Shown piece after piece: positions 1 to 8,516 of a DNA stretch of 48,899 nucleotides. Below the pieces are notes generated by a model. The model was not told the DNA's origin. It ran no database searches and saw only the letters and a program-made list of their open reading frames with translations. The stretch is from an uncultured Muribaculaceae bacterium (GTDB lineage Bacteria > Bacteroidota > Bacteroidia > Bacteroidales > Muribaculaceae). Location of the stretch: NCBI GenBank assembly GCA_905209725.1, contig CAJLTZ010000004.1:1-48899 (forward strand), given 5' to 3'. The position numbers and the translations under genes are program-made. Each line of letters opens with the position of its first letter. Positions within the stretch are counted from its first letter, which is position 1.

Positions 1-50
1 GCGTTCGACCCATGCTTTATTGCGTTATTTGAGTTTTATCGGACAGCAAT

Positions 51-92
51 AAAAAAAATCGGAAGCCCTGAAAAAAAGACTTCCGATTTTTT
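51..92 (-). terminator. Intrinsic terminator downstream of rng
   Basis: An 8-bp perfect stem (58-65 with 80-87) is flanked by an A-run at 51-58 and a T-run at 88-92. It can therefore work in both directions. It lies 15 bp beyond the stop codon of the ribonuclease E/G gene and would end that minus-strand transcript. Confidence 0.8.
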
Positions 93-106
93 AAGAGTTT
101 TATGGG

Positions 107-1732
107 TCAATTTTCTTCTTTATCTCTGTTTTTCACTTTTACGCGATTTTTGCTCTGACTCGAGTTGATGTCGCTTTCCTCTTTTAGGTCAATCTCCTTG
201 CCGTCGGCATCCTCCACCTTGTATTGGAGATAGGCAAGGCTCTCATCGGCCACCACTTTGAATCCGCGGCCAAAACGTCTCTTCCATTTGCCGAAGAGCG
301 AGAACACTCCTTTCTTCACATAAGCCTCCACATAGGGATGGATATACATTGTGAATTTCTTGATCTTGAGATGTTCCACAAGGTATTCGATTTTTTCCTC
401 GAGTTTGTCGGTGAAAAGAATCGAGGCCTGCACTTCCCCTTTTCCGAAGCAAGATGGGCAGGATTCGCTTGTGGTGATATCAAGGGCGGGGCGCACACGC
501 TGGCGCGTGATCTGCATGAGGCCGAACTTTGAGAGAGGCAGGATGTTATGGCGGGCGCGGTCGTTGGCCATCACCTCGCGCATATGCTCATAGAGCTGCT
601 GCCGGTGCTCGGGTTTGCTCATGTCAATGAAGTCTACCACGATGATGCCTCCCATATCGCGGAGCCGCAACTGGCGGGCTATCTCATCGGCGGCCTTGAG
701 GTTTACGTCGAGCGCATTGCTCTCCTGGTCGCTCGATGCCTTGCTGCGGTTGCCCGAATTCACATCTATCACATGCAGAGCCTCTGTGCTCTCTATAATC
801 AGATATGCTCCGCTGCGGAACGATACCGTCTTTCCGAAACTGCTCTTGATCTGACGGGTGATGTTGAAATTGTCGAAAATCGGCGTATCCTTCGCATAAA
901 GCTTTACGATGTCCTTGTTCTCGGGAGCAATCAGCGCCACATAATTCTGTATCTGCGTGAATGTCTCCGGATCGTTGACATAGATGTTTTCAAAATTGGG
1001 GGTAAACATGTCGCGGATCATGCTTACAGTGCGGGAATCCTCCTGGAAAATCAGGGAAGGGGCCTTGCTGCGCTGCATCTTGGCGATAGATTCCTCCCAG
1101 CATTTCACGAGGGTTCGCATCTCGTGGTTGAGTTCGGCCACACGCTTGTTTTCGGCCGAAGTCCTTACAATCACGCTGAACCCTTTTGGCTTGATGCTGC
1201 TGATGAGCTGGCGGAGACGGATTTTCTCCTCGGTGCTCTTGATTTTTTGCGAAATGGATATGCGGTCGCCGAATGGCATCAACACCATGAAGCGTCCGGT
1301 AAAGGAGATCTCTGTGGTGAGGCGGGGACCCTTCGAGGAGATTGGCTCCTTGGCAATCTGCACGAGCAGGAGCTGTCCGGGCTGCAACACATTCTGGATT
1401 GTGCCCTGCTTGGGGATGTCCGGCTCCGCTTTAAGCCTGGAGATGGCCGGCACCTTTTTCTTGTCCTTCTGCGCCTCCCCGATGAATTTGGAGTAGGTGC
1501 TGAACTGGGGTCCGAGGTCGAGATAATGAAGAAAAGCGTCTTTTTCATACCCCACATCGAGGAATGCCGCGTTGAGTCCGGGCATGATTTTCTTCACCTT
1601 CGCCAGGTAGAGGTCGCCCACGGCATAGGCTATGTTGCGGCTCTCTTTCTGGAGCGAAACGAGGCGAGAATCCTCAAGAAGCGCTATCGACACTTCCTCC
1701 CGATTGACGTCTACTACTAATTCGCTTTTCAT
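107..1732 (-). CDS. rng: Ribonuclease E/G family endoribonuclease
   Basis: This is a single-strand-specific endoribonuclease of the RNase E/G family, acting in rRNA maturation and mRNA decay in the cytoplasm. The protein is about 541 residues. It has an N-terminal S1-like RNA-binding region (about residues 35-145), the catalytic core with the two metal-binding aspartates in DVNSG (about 323) and DFIDM (about 367), and a CPSC zinc-link motif further on. It lacks the long degradosome scaffold tail of Enterobacterial RNase E and is close to RNase G in length, though Bacteroidales proteins of this type are often simply called RNase E/G. The ATG at 1732 is preferred because the frame upstream begins only with a GTG at 1735. 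A small hairpin lies 11 bp upstream. Confidence 0.95.
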   Translation of the reverse strand: MKSELVVDVNREEVSIALLEDSRLVSLQKESRNIAYAVGDLYLAKVKKIMPGLNAAFLDVGYEKDAFLHYLDLGPQFSTYSKFIGEAQKDKKKVPAISRLKAEPDIPKQGTIQNVLQPGQLLLVQIAKEPISSKGPRLTTEISFTGRFMVLMPFGDRISISQKIKSTEEKIRLRQLISSIKPKGFSVIVRTSAENKRVAELNHEMRTLVKCWEESIAKMQRSKAPSLIFQEDSRTVSMIRDMFTPNFENIYVNDPETFTQIQNYVALIAPENKDIVKLYAKDTPIFDNFNITRQIKSSFGKTVSFRSGAYLIIESTEALHVIDVNSGNRSKASSDQESNALDVNLKAADEIARQLRLRDMGGIIVVDFIDMSKPEHRQQLYEHMREVMANDRARHNILPLSKFGLMQITRQRVRPALDITTSESCPSCFGKGEVQASILFTDKLEEKIEYLVEHLKIKKFTMYIHPYVEAYVKKGVFSLFGKWKRRFGRGFKVVADESLAYLQYKVEDADGKEIDLKEESDINSSQSKNRVKVKNRDKEEN

Positions 1733-1742
1733 CACATTTCCT

Positions 1743-1759
1743 GGAAGCTTAGGGCTTCC
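1743..1759 (-). promoter_or_regulatory. Hairpin in the leader of rng
   Basis: A 6-bp perfect stem (1743-1748 with 1754-1759, loop of 5) lies 11 bp before the rng start codon. In E. coli the rne leader folds and lets RNase E regulate its own mRNA; whether this much smaller hairpin does anything similar is pure inference. Confidence 0.3.
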
Positions 1760-1790
1760 CTTCTAAAAAACAAATCACCAAAGCCTCGCA

Positions 1791-1812
1791 CCTCCGCCAC
1801 CATTGGCGGAGG
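1791..1812. terminator. Possible hairpin terminator after the 29-residue gene
   Basis: A 9-bp perfect stem (1791-1799 with 1804-1812) with a 4-base loop lies about 30 bp beyond the stop codon of the small basic gene. No T-run follows immediately on the minus strand, so it may be an mRNA 3'-end stabiliser or attenuator rather than a true intrinsic terminator. Confidence 0.4.
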
Positions 1813-1842
1813 AAGCGGGCATATGGTGTTAGCGCAAGAATC

Positions 1843-1932
1843 TTATTTCTTCTTATGACGATTCTTTCTCAGTCTTTTTTTGCGCTTGTGAGTGGCCATC
1901 TTGTGACCTTTTCTCTTCTTTCCGCTTGGCAT
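1843..1932 (-). CDS. 29-residue basic protein (AURKAIP1/COX24-like, probable ribosome-associated)
   Basis: This short gene encodes a 29-residue protein that starts MPSGKKRKGHK and ends in KKK. Over half of its residues are Lys, Arg or His. Its size and composition match the tiny AURKAIP1/COX24-domain proteins (the DUF1713 family) annotated next to HU genes in many Bacteroidales genomes; that family assignment is from memory. The eukaryotic homologue is a mitochondrial ribosomal protein, so a ribosomal role is likely but not shown here. It lies between HU and rng on the same strand. Confidence 0.8.
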   Translation of the reverse strand: MPSGKKRKGHKMATHKRKKRLRKNRHKKK

Positions 1933-2025
1933 AATTTAAAATTTTACGTTTAATAATATTTCTTGGATGCTCTGCTTATCATTTAAATATCAAGACGCAT
2001 CCTTGTCTTGCTTACAAAAGCCTGA

Positions 2026-2298
2026 TTATTTCACCTGGGCAAGGAATGCCTTGGAGGGCTTGAATGTGGGCACCTTGTGCTCCGGAATCTTGATGGCAGT
2101 GTTGCGCGAAATGTTGCGGGCGGTTTTCTCTTTGCGGGTCTTTACCACAAAGCTGCCGAAGCCGCGGAGATACACGTTGTTGCCATCGGCCATGGAGTCC
2201 TTTACAACTTCCATGAATTTCTCCACTGTGGCGAGCACGGCGGCTCTTTCTATGCCTGTGCTGCGCGAAATCTCGTTTACGATATCTGCTTTTGTCAT
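2026..2298 (-). CDS. HU/IHF-family DNA-binding protein
   Basis: This is a nucleoid-associated protein of about 90 residues that binds and bends DNA as a dimer. The sequence opens MTKADIVNEISRSTG, the usual HU/IHF first helix. It carries the conserved arm region GFGSFVVKTRKEKTARN followed by the I-x-IPEHKVPTFKPSKAF core that forms the beta-arm and last helix. The start at 2298 is chosen because the upstream in-frame start would add eight residues unlike the family. A gap of about 250 bp separates it from the next gene upstream. Whether it is HU or an IHF subunit cannot be decided from sequence alone. Confidence 0.95.
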   Translation of the reverse strand: MTKADIVNEISRSTGIERAAVLATVEKFMEVVKDSMADGNNVYLRGFGSFVVKTRKEKTARNISRNTAIKIPEHKVPTFKPSKAFLAQVK

Positions 2299-2572
2299 TG
2301 CTATTGTATCTTTAGTTTGCAATTATTTGTTTCTTTCACGACTTAATGACGCCAAAATATTAGCAGTCAGCAACTTACACAATCACCAACAGCTCATCAG
2401 GGCCTCATCCCCGATTTTGGCACTGCAAATATCGGAATTTTTTTTCAATTGGCCATCGCAAAACGTCATAAAATGCAAAATTTCCGCTTTTTACACTCTC
2501 TTGAAGCCCGATTCCATTCTTCTGGTTGAAGCCGGTTTTGTGGCAACTTTCCATCCAATTATCCCCTTTCAC

Positions 2573-3580
2573 CTATTCGCTTATGATTTTCTTGAAGGAG
2601 GGTGAACTCCACATTGTGGAATCCGTAAGCACGAGCATCGCGGCCAGATTCATCCTGTCGATTATCTTGCGGCTCTCATCGAATCCAAGTGCCATAAAAG
2701 AAGTGGCCAGCGCGTCAGCCTCCATGGCCGTGGAAGCCACCACTGTGGCGCTGATCACATCCGTCAGCACCGGGCGTCCGGTCCGTGCCGAGATTGTGTG
2801 GCCGATAAGCCGGCCGTTCTCCTCGCGGAAGTTGCGGTAATTGCCCGATGTGGCCACCCCCATATCCTTCAGCTGCACCACAGCTTCCGTTTTTTTTGAA
2901 TCGGCAGCTGCTCCGAGTTCAGGAGCATCCACTCCCACTCGCCAGGCAATTCCGGAAGGGGACACTCCGCGGGCCGCAATCTCGCCCCCTATCTCCACAA
3001 GATAATTCTTCACCCCTTCGCGCTGAAGCATCTCCCCGATACAGTCGCAGGCATAGCCCTTCGCTATGGCCGAGAAATTAAACCGTATCCTCGCATCATC
3101 CTTCACTATGCAGTCGTACTTGATATGAGTCTTTCCGATGCCCACAAACTGCATTATCGAGTCGATGCGCGCCGTATCGGCGCTGGCCACATGGCCGCGG
3201 CCAAAGCCCCATGCGTCAATCAATGGACCGAGCGTCGGGTCGAAAGCTCCACCGGTGATCTTGTTGGTCTTTACCGATGCCATATAGACTTTGATGAAGT
3301 CGGTGTTCACAGCCACAGAGTCGCCCATATTCACTCGGCTCACAAGCGAGGCGGTGTCGAATACATTAAGCGATTGCCCGATGCGGTCGAACTCCTTGAT
3401 GATGGAATCGCGCAGCGACTCAGGCCCTTGGAACGTGATATGATAGGACGTGTTCCATACTATTCCCTCTGCCACGGAATATTCTCCTGTGGCGCTTCCG
3501 CCGCCTCGGCGGCCTGTGCAACTTGCCGCTTCCACCATGGCTGCAATCAATATCAGAGCTATATACGTAAGTTTCTTCAT
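2573..3580 (-). CDS. apbE: FAD:protein FMN transferase, lipoprotein (ApbE family)
   Basis: ApbE uses FAD to attach FMN covalently to threonine residues of membrane redox proteins such as NqrB/NqrC and RnfG/RnfD. The 335-residue product has a lipoprotein signal peptide with a lipobox ending AASC near residue 21, so it should sit on the periplasmic face of a membrane. The ApbE core is visible: DPTLGPLIDAWGFG (about residues 137-150), FNFSAIAKGYACD, YLVEIGGEI, and TSGNYRNF followed by GHTISARTGRP near the C-terminus. No flavinylation substrate lies next to it, so the target is encoded elsewhere. The gene ends at 2573 with no obvious terminator. Confidence 0.93.
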   Translation of the reverse strand: MKKLTYIALILIAAMVEAASCTGRRGGGSATGEYSVAEGIVWNTSYHITFQGPESLRDSIIKEFDRIGQSLNVFDTASLVSRVNMGDSVAVNTDFIKVYMASVKTNKITGGAFDPTLGPLIDAWGFGRGHVASADTARIDSIMQFVGIGKTHIKYDCIVKDDARIRFNFSAIAKGYACDCIGEMLQREGVKNYLVEIGGEIAARGVSPSGIAWRVGVDAPELGAAADSKKTEAVVQLKDMGVATSGNYRNFREENGRLIGHTISARTGRPVLTDVISATVVASTAMEADALATSFMALGFDESRKIIDRMNLAAMLVLTDSTMWSSPSFKKIISE

Positions 3581-3618
3581 ATTATATTCTAAATGTATCC
3601 TTTATCTATCGTCACTTA

Positions 3619-3745
3619 GACCCCAATCCCACAAAAAATGTTAACGCAGGGGTCGCAGATGTGCCTCATATTCGGTCTTGCAGGCGAAGGAGCATAGCGG
3701 GCTATGCGACTGAGACAAAAGGCCGAAGATGAGGTGCAGCTGCGA
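3619..3745. repeat. Solo copy of a long hairpin repeat
   Basis: The element starts with GACCCCAATCCCACAAAAAA and continues into TGTTAACGCAGGG. A long imperfect palindrome follows at 3653-3745. Its outer arms pair as TCGCAG/CTGCGA and CCTCAT/ATGAGG, then TTCGG/CCGAA. The apical hairpin GCATAG-CGGG-CTATGC is at 3692-3707. It is almost identical (inverted) to the right end of the IS5-like element at 42781-42905, except for one extra base in the outer motif. No matching inverted end is found on its other side. It lies between the divergent apbE and DJ-1 genes. The rest of the 408-bp gap (3746-3988) is AT-rich leader sequence. Confidence 0.85.
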
Positions 3746-3831
3746 GGCAGGCATAATTTCAAGATGGGGCATAAATTAAAAGTTTTAACATGAGCCTTCT
3801 GAATTATTTTTACAAAAACTCCCTGCAAAAT

Positions 3832-3862
3832 TATGAAAAATCAACAAAAATAACTAAATTTG
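3832..3862 (+). promoter_or_regulatory. Possible promoter of the DJ-1/PfpI gene
   Basis: A TAAATTTG box at 3855-3862 fits the Bacteroidales -7 consensus TAnnTTTG. The matching -33 position holds only TATG, a weak fit. Transcription would begin near 3869, about 120 bp before the start codon at 3989. Confidence 0.4.
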
Positions 3863-3988
3863 ACGATGAACAATCTAAACACAAATTTCATTTAAGAAAT
3901 AACGGAACTAAAAAAGTCACCCCTCTCCTCCCCTCTTCTCAATGATATAAACACGCAACAAACACACAATCAACTAATTCACCTTATT

Positions 3989-4573
3989 ATGAATCAATCA
4001 TTCGTATTTTTAGCAGAGGGCTTTGAGGAGGTAGAGGCCCTGACAGCAGTAGATGTGCTCCGCAGAGCAGGCATGGAAGTGAAGACAGTATCAATCACAT
4101 CCTCGCTTCAGGTGAAGGGAGCCCATGGCATCACCGTGACTGCCGACCTGCTCTATGACAACACTCTTTTCCGTAACCCCGCATGGCTGATCTGCCCCGG
4201 AGGACTTCCCGGAGCACAGAATCTTCACGATTTCGCGCCGCTGCAAGGCCTTTTGCGCCGCCAGCTTGAATCGCCCACAGGCAGAATCGCCGCTATCTGC
4301 GCAGCTCCTGCTCTCGTGCTCGGCGAAGAGGGTCTGCTCAAAGGTCACAAGGCCACTTGCTATCCTGGCTTTGAATCGCATCTCAAAAGCGCCGCATATG
4401 TCGACGCGCCGGTGGTGACTGACGATAAGTTCGTACTTGGCAACGGACCCGCCAACGCCATGATATGGGCGCTCCACATCGTGGCGGCAGAACTTGGCGG
4501 ACAAAAGGCCGAAAGCGTAGGCGCAGGACTCCTGCTCTATCAGCCCCGCGACTGCAATGAATACTTCGGATAA
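3989..4573 (+). CDS. DJ-1/PfpI family protein (YajL/ThiJ-like)
   Basis: This is a 194-residue single-domain protein of the DJ-1/PfpI superfamily, whose members act as glyoxalase III/deglycase-like enzymes or oxidative-stress chaperones. The family hallmarks are present: LAEGFEEVEA with the conserved acidic residue near 13-16, CPGGLPGAQNL around residue 69, and the nucleophile elbow AAICAAP with the reactive cysteine at about residue 104. The closest named type is the YajL/PARK7 subgroup. The real substrate cannot be told from sequence. It is followed 70 bp later by the YigZ-family gene on the same strand and may be cotranscribed with it. Confidence 0.9.
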   Translation: MNQSFVFLAEGFEEVEALTAVDVLRRAGMEVKTVSITSSLQVKGAHGITVTADLLYDNTLFRNPAWLICPGGLPGAQNLHDFAPLQGLLRRQLESPTGRIAAICAAPALVLGEEGLLKGHKATCYPGFESHLKSAAYVDAPVVTDDKFVLGNGPANAMIWALHIVAAELGGQKAESVGAGLLLYQPRDCNEYFG

Positions 4574-4643
4574 AAGATAAAGGGCTAATCCCCCCTCTTT
4601 CATAAAGGAATCATAATCCTCAGAAAAATCATTCTTAAAAAGC

Positions 4644-5246
4644 ATGTGTTCTGACACATACAAGACATTAGCATCCACCGGCTCCTCGAAATTCACAGAT
4701 CGCAGGAGCCGGTTTCTTGGCTTCGCCTCATCCGCATGCTCTGCCGATGAGGCACGTGCCATTCTGAAGCGTTACCGCGCAGAATATGCCGACGCACGCC
4801 ATGTGTGCTGGGCTTATATGATAGGACCGCAAAGGCAGGAGTGGCAGCAGAGCGATGACGGCGAACCATCCGGCACCGGCGGCAAACCGATCTTAGGACA
4901 AATCAATTCAGCCGGAATCACTAATGTGGTGGTGGCCGTGGCCCGATATTTCGGTGGCATCAAATTAGGTGTGCCGGGCCTTATCGCCGCCTACCGTGAA
5001 GCCGCTGCGCTCGCCATCGAGGCGGCCGGAATCGAGGAACTCCACCAGATGCGGCGAATCGATATCACATTCCAGTATGAGAATGCCGACAAAGTGATGC
5101 GAATAATTAAGGGCGATGATGTAAAAATCCTCGAAAAAAGTTTCGACAATATGTGTCACGCCCGCGTGGAGTACCGCCTCGACCTCGCGCAGGAAATCGA
5201 AGGACGTATCTCAGCCATCGAGGGCACAAGCCTTGACGAAGCCTGA
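4644..5246 (+). CDS. YigZ/IMPACT family protein
   Basis: The 200-residue protein matches the YigZ/IMPACT family, named after the eukaryotic Gcn2 regulator IMPACT. The family signature DDGEPSGTGGKPIL appears near residues 71-84, and VVVAVARYFGGIKLG follows near 95-110. The C-terminal part (about 135-195) resembles the ferredoxin-like second domain of YigZ. The biochemical role in bacteria is unclear; nucleic-acid or ribosome binding has been suggested. It has the usual family length, so it appears complete. Confidence 0.9.
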   Translation: MCSDTYKTLASTGSSKFTDRRSRFLGFASSACSADEARAILKRYRAEYADARHVCWAYMIGPQRQEWQQSDDGEPSGTGGKPILGQINSAGITNVVVAVARYFGGIKLGVPGLIAAYREAAALAIEAAGIEELHQMRRIDITFQYENADKVMRIIKGDDVKILEKSFDNMCHARVEYRLDLAQEIEGRISAIEGTSLDEA

Positions 5247-5268
5247 AAAAAACATCCACCTTTTGCAA

Positions 5269-7593
5269 TCAGCGGAGCAGTTTCGGCGCCTGGATGAGCA
5301 TTCCGAAACTCAGGCCGAAATTCCAGTTGTGGGCCGGCGAGGTGAGATAATTGGCATAGGCTGCCAGAGAGGCAAACTTGAAGTTATACACTACAGCCAC
5401 CTCCCCGATGAATTCCATCCGTCCGAACCATCTGCCATACGTGGCGTTCATCAATCCATTATTCTCGAGATCGCGCACGGGCGCATAAGCATAGAAATCA
5501 CCCCTCACCTGAAGGTTGCGGATAGGTTTCCACATCGGAATCACGCCTGCGGCCACATAGCTCGGTGTCCTGAATCCGGCATTGAAATAATTGCGGGTGG
5601 CGGGAGTCGGGGCGAAAGCCGGCGCATGTATGAGGGTGGCGGTGTAGTTCTGATTCAGTTTCATAAGGGTTCCCAGTCCATTAAACATTACGCCTACGGC
5701 AGCTTGCCTACCGGTCTGGAAAAAGCGTTTCCACTCTATCTCCACCTGCCCGGCCGGCTGCCAGTCATAGCTGTTGCCGCTTCCACCCCGGGGACGGTAG
5801 CGCGAACCCTGATATGTGACCTGAAGGTCGGCATGTATCTTCTCTCCCGCACCGGGATACATATCATTATCCAGGGAATTGCGTTCCACTCCTACGCTGA
5901 GAAGCCCCACCAGATGCTCCGTGCGGTCTCGCTCCGTGCTGGCTACGTCGATGCCGCTGCCGGGGAAATAATTGTCGGAAGTGTATCCGAATCCGAGACG
6001 TGAATATCCCTTCATCTTTCTTCCCATAGCCCATATGAAACTTGCACGCGCCATAAAATTCGTCTCGCGGATGAAACTCGGTTCATTGGTCTTATAGAAG
6101 AGCACCTCCGAGTCGTAATATTTCTGCTGGCTGCCCACGATGTCGAGTTGCACCAGCGACGGGATGCGCGACCGGAGTGTGAATCGCGCCTGGAACAGGC
6201 CTGCATAGTACGACTGGCCAATCCAGCCATTGAGCGAAAGGTCGAGGGAGTTGAAGCTCAGGGTGTGATGGCCTATCGACACATAGAGCATACTCAGATT
6301 TGAAGTGGTGAGGAATCCGCCGATGCCGAGCGACCAGGGGCGGCGTGGCGTGGCTTCCAGTTTGAGGATATTGTGGCCACCTTTGCCGAATATGGCCTGC
6401 GGCACAAGATTGCTCAATGTGCCGTCGGTCACTGCGCGGTAATAGGCGTTCTGCGCGTGTTTCAGACCGAACGGCTGCTTATCCGGACCCTCGAAAAGGA
6501 ATTGCAGATATCGCGCCTGATTCGGCCGCACTCCACTTACCTGCACCGAGTCGAACATCACCACCGGCGTGGCATCCGCAAATTCCTTGCGCCGCGCCTG
6601 AACCTCCACGAGCGGCACTCGCGCAGAAAGACGGCTCTTGATGGAGTCCACCATCGCAAGTCCTGTCTTATAGCCTATATCATATATCGTGCGCGCCTTG
6701 TCAAACTGCAGCACGCCGAAGTTGGTCACAGGCACCTGTATCTTCACACCCTCGTCGGCCGGCAGGGAATAGTCATTATTCTGAATGATCATATCCTCCA
6801 GCTGGCTATACATGTCGCCCCGGATGGGCTTTGTATCGGCGCCCGACACAGAGACTCCGATTATGAAGTCGGGCTTGAAGTCCTCACGCATCACATCCAC
6901 CGGGAAATTGTCGTAGATGCCGCCATCGTATACAAGCACGCCATCAAGTTTTATCGGACGGAACACCATCGGAAAACTCATCGACGCCCTCACCGCATCG
7001 CCCAGGGAACCGCTCCCAAGCACTATCTTGTGCTTATGATATACATCGCTGGCAACACAACGGAATGGCACAAAGAGATTATTGAAATTGCCGTGACACT
7101 GGTCGGTATATGGGGAATAGAGCTTCAGATACTCGATATTCATCGGTATCGGATTCACAAGACTTGTGGGAATTATCTGATTGGTGATGGACTGTTTGGT
7201 GCGGAAATTCACATTGATTCCCACCCATTTGGGCGTTGGGTCGGGAGCGGAAAAATAATAAGTGTTGTCCTTACTGATTGTGCCTGTGCTCCAGTCGGTA
7301 AATCCGGAAGAGGTAAAGAGGTCCATCATCTGCTCCGGAGTCCAGCCGCAGGAATAAAAACTTCCCACGATGGCCCCCATCGAGGTGCCTGCCACATAAT
7401 CAATCGGAATATCATTGTCTTCCAGCGCCTTTATCACGCCCACATGGGCGATTCCCTTGGCGCCTCCGCCACTCAGCACAAGTCCGACACGCTGTCGCAG
7501 TGTGTCGCCGCTCTCCGCTCCCTGCATCGCCGGCACTATGCCAAGCACAGCCATCAAAGAGATAAGCAAATTTCTCTTCAGTCCTTTCATCAT
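5269..7593 (-). CDS. Patatin-like phospholipase with C-terminal outer-membrane beta-barrel
   Basis: This is a two-part envelope protein of about 774 residues. A signal peptide (about 1-26) precedes a patatin domain with the oxyanion loop SGGGAKG, the nucleophile elbow GTSMG (Ser about 71) and the catalytic-dyad segment YDGGIYDNFP. After a POTRA-like linker, the C-terminal half is rich in alternating aromatic beta-strands, consistent with a BamA-type surface-antigen barrel. This domain order matches the PlpD/type Vd-like architecture, in which a lipase is linked to its own barrel. The start is set at the MMKG pair (7593) because the longer frame would put 14 non-signal residues ahead of the signal peptide. 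The stop is 22 bp from the convergent YigZ-family gene. Confidence 0.88.
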   Translation of the reverse strand: MMKGLKRNLLISLMAVLGIVPAMQGAESGDTLRQRVGLVLSGGGAKGIAHVGVIKALEDNDIPIDYVAGTSMGAIVGSFYSCGWTPEQMMDLFTSSGFTDWSTGTISKDNTYYFSAPDPTPKWVGINVNFRTKQSITNQIIPTSLVNPIPMNIEYLKLYSPYTDQCHGNFNNLFVPFRCVASDVYHKHKIVLGSGSLGDAVRASMSFPMVFRPIKLDGVLVYDGGIYDNFPVDVMREDFKPDFIIGVSVSGADTKPIRGDMYSQLEDMIIQNNDYSLPADEGVKIQVPVTNFGVLQFDKARTIYDIGYKTGLAMVDSIKSRLSARVPLVEVQARRKEFADATPVVMFDSVQVSGVRPNQARYLQFLFEGPDKQPFGLKHAQNAYYRAVTDGTLSNLVPQAIFGKGGHNILKLEATPRRPWSLGIGGFLTTSNLSMLYVSIGHHTLSFNSLDLSLNGWIGQSYYAGLFQARFTLRSRIPSLVQLDIVGSQQKYYDSEVLFYKTNEPSFIRETNFMARASFIWAMGRKMKGYSRLGFGYTSDNYFPGSGIDVASTERDRTEHLVGLLSVGVERNSLDNDMYPGAGEKIHADLQVTYQGSRYRPRGGSGNSYDWQPAGQVEIEWKRFFQTGRQAAVGVMFNGLGTLMKLNQNYTATLIHAPAFAPTPATRNYFNAGFRTPSYVAAGVIPMWKPIRNLQVRGDFYAYAPVRDLENNGLMNATYGRWFGRMEFIGEVAVVYNFKFASLAAYANYLTSPAHNWNFGLSFGMLIQAPKLLR

Positions 7594-7669
7594 CGGGTAC
7601 AAAACAAATATGGATAATTCAGAACCCCGATTCATCCCCCCCTCTGAAATTATAACAACCGGAAAGGGA

Positions 7670-8473
7670 TTATTTCCTGTGACGCCGACCCGATTTGCCT
7701 TTACCCTTATGCGATGATTTCTTATTTGACTGACTTTTCACTGATGTATTCTTCTTGGCGGCAGTGCTTTTTGATGCGGCCACACTTCTTTTCGGAGTAT
7801 GCATGCGCACGCCTCTTGCCTCGAGGAGTCTTGTCTGCTCTGAGGCATCCTTATAACCTGCGGCGGCTGCCTGCCGGAAATATTTCAGCGCCCGGGGTAG
7901 GTCAACGCCTACTCCGGTGCCGTTACGCAGGGCGAATGCGAACTTATACGCGCCCTCGGCATTGCCGCGTTCCGCAGCACGCCAATAGTTTTCTGCCGCT
8001 ATCCTGTTGTCGGCCAGCACTCCCCGACCCTCGGCAAAACAATTTCCCAACTCCACCAATGCAAGCGGATGACCATTGAAGGCCGCCTTGCGAAACCAAT
8101 AAGCGGCTTCTGTGTCATTCTTCTTGAGCACTGTGCCTGTACTGTAAAAGGTGCCCACCATATATTGCGACTCGGAGTCGCCCTTGGAGGCGGCACGCAT
8201 GTACCAGCGCATGGCCTCCTCATTATTTTTCGCTGTCCCTATGCCGGATTGATAACATTCAGCCACTATGCGCATCGCATTAGCATCGCCTTGCTTGGCT
8301 GCGGCGATATTGTCACGATAATCTTTGGCGGTAAGGAATCCGGAGGATGCAAGCGACTCAACTTCACTTTTCTCAGGCCTGACAGCCCCTGCTCTGAATG
8401 CGGGAACACTGATGGCCATCGCAAAAAGCGACATGGCGATGATGCCCTTCCACAATCCTCGCGCTTTAGTCAT
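7670..8473 (-). CDS. Sel1-repeat (TPR-like) exported protein with basic tail
   Basis: From the chosen start at 8473 the protein has about 267 residues. An N-terminal hydrophobic segment (KGIIAMSLFAMAISVPAF) looks like a signal peptide or anchor. Four or five Sel1-like repeats follow, each with the A..W..kAA..G..eA..lG..Y..G.GV pattern. Such repeats scaffold protein-protein contacts. The last 45 residues are extremely rich in Lys, Ser and Arg, ending GKGKSGRRHRK, and are probably disordered. The longer frame from 8611 would add 46 residues with no domain character. The partner is unknown. Confidence 0.85.
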   Translation of the reverse strand: MTKARGLWKGIIAMSLFAMAISVPAFRAGAVRPEKSEVESLASSGFLTAKDYRDNIAAAKQGDANAMRIVAECYQSGIGTAKNNEEAMRWYMRAASKGDSESQYMVGTFYSTGTVLKKNDTEAAYWFRKAAFNGHPLALVELGNCFAEGRGVLADNRIAAENYWRAAERGNAEGAYKFAFALRNGTGVGVDLPRALKYFRQAAAAGYKDASEQTRLLEARGVRMHTPKRSVAASKSTAAKKNTSVKSQSNKKSSHKGKGKSGRRHRK

Positions 8474-8516
8474 AGCAATATTCAATATATTACGAGTGTA
8501 TATCAGAAAATTTACA

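Noticed and set aside
3619..3745. Hairpin repeat as an integron attC site, because it contains GTTAAC and a long imperfect palindrome
   Set aside because: The 3' arm lacks the matching core site, no integrase is present, there is no cassette array, and the conserved outer motif is shared with an IS5-like terminus.
3616..3828. Open frame of 70 codons across the solo hairpin repeat (minus strand), with a similar frame across the right IS hairpin
   Set aside because: The shared amino-acid string comes from the repeat itself. The frame has no start signal, its composition is unlike a folded protein, and the pairing pattern shows that the DNA or RNA structure, not a protein, is conserved.
6373..7617. 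414-codon plus-strand frame opposite the patatin gene
   Set aside because: It is a shadow of the patatin gene in the antisense frame, with His/Ile-rich composition and no recognisable domain.
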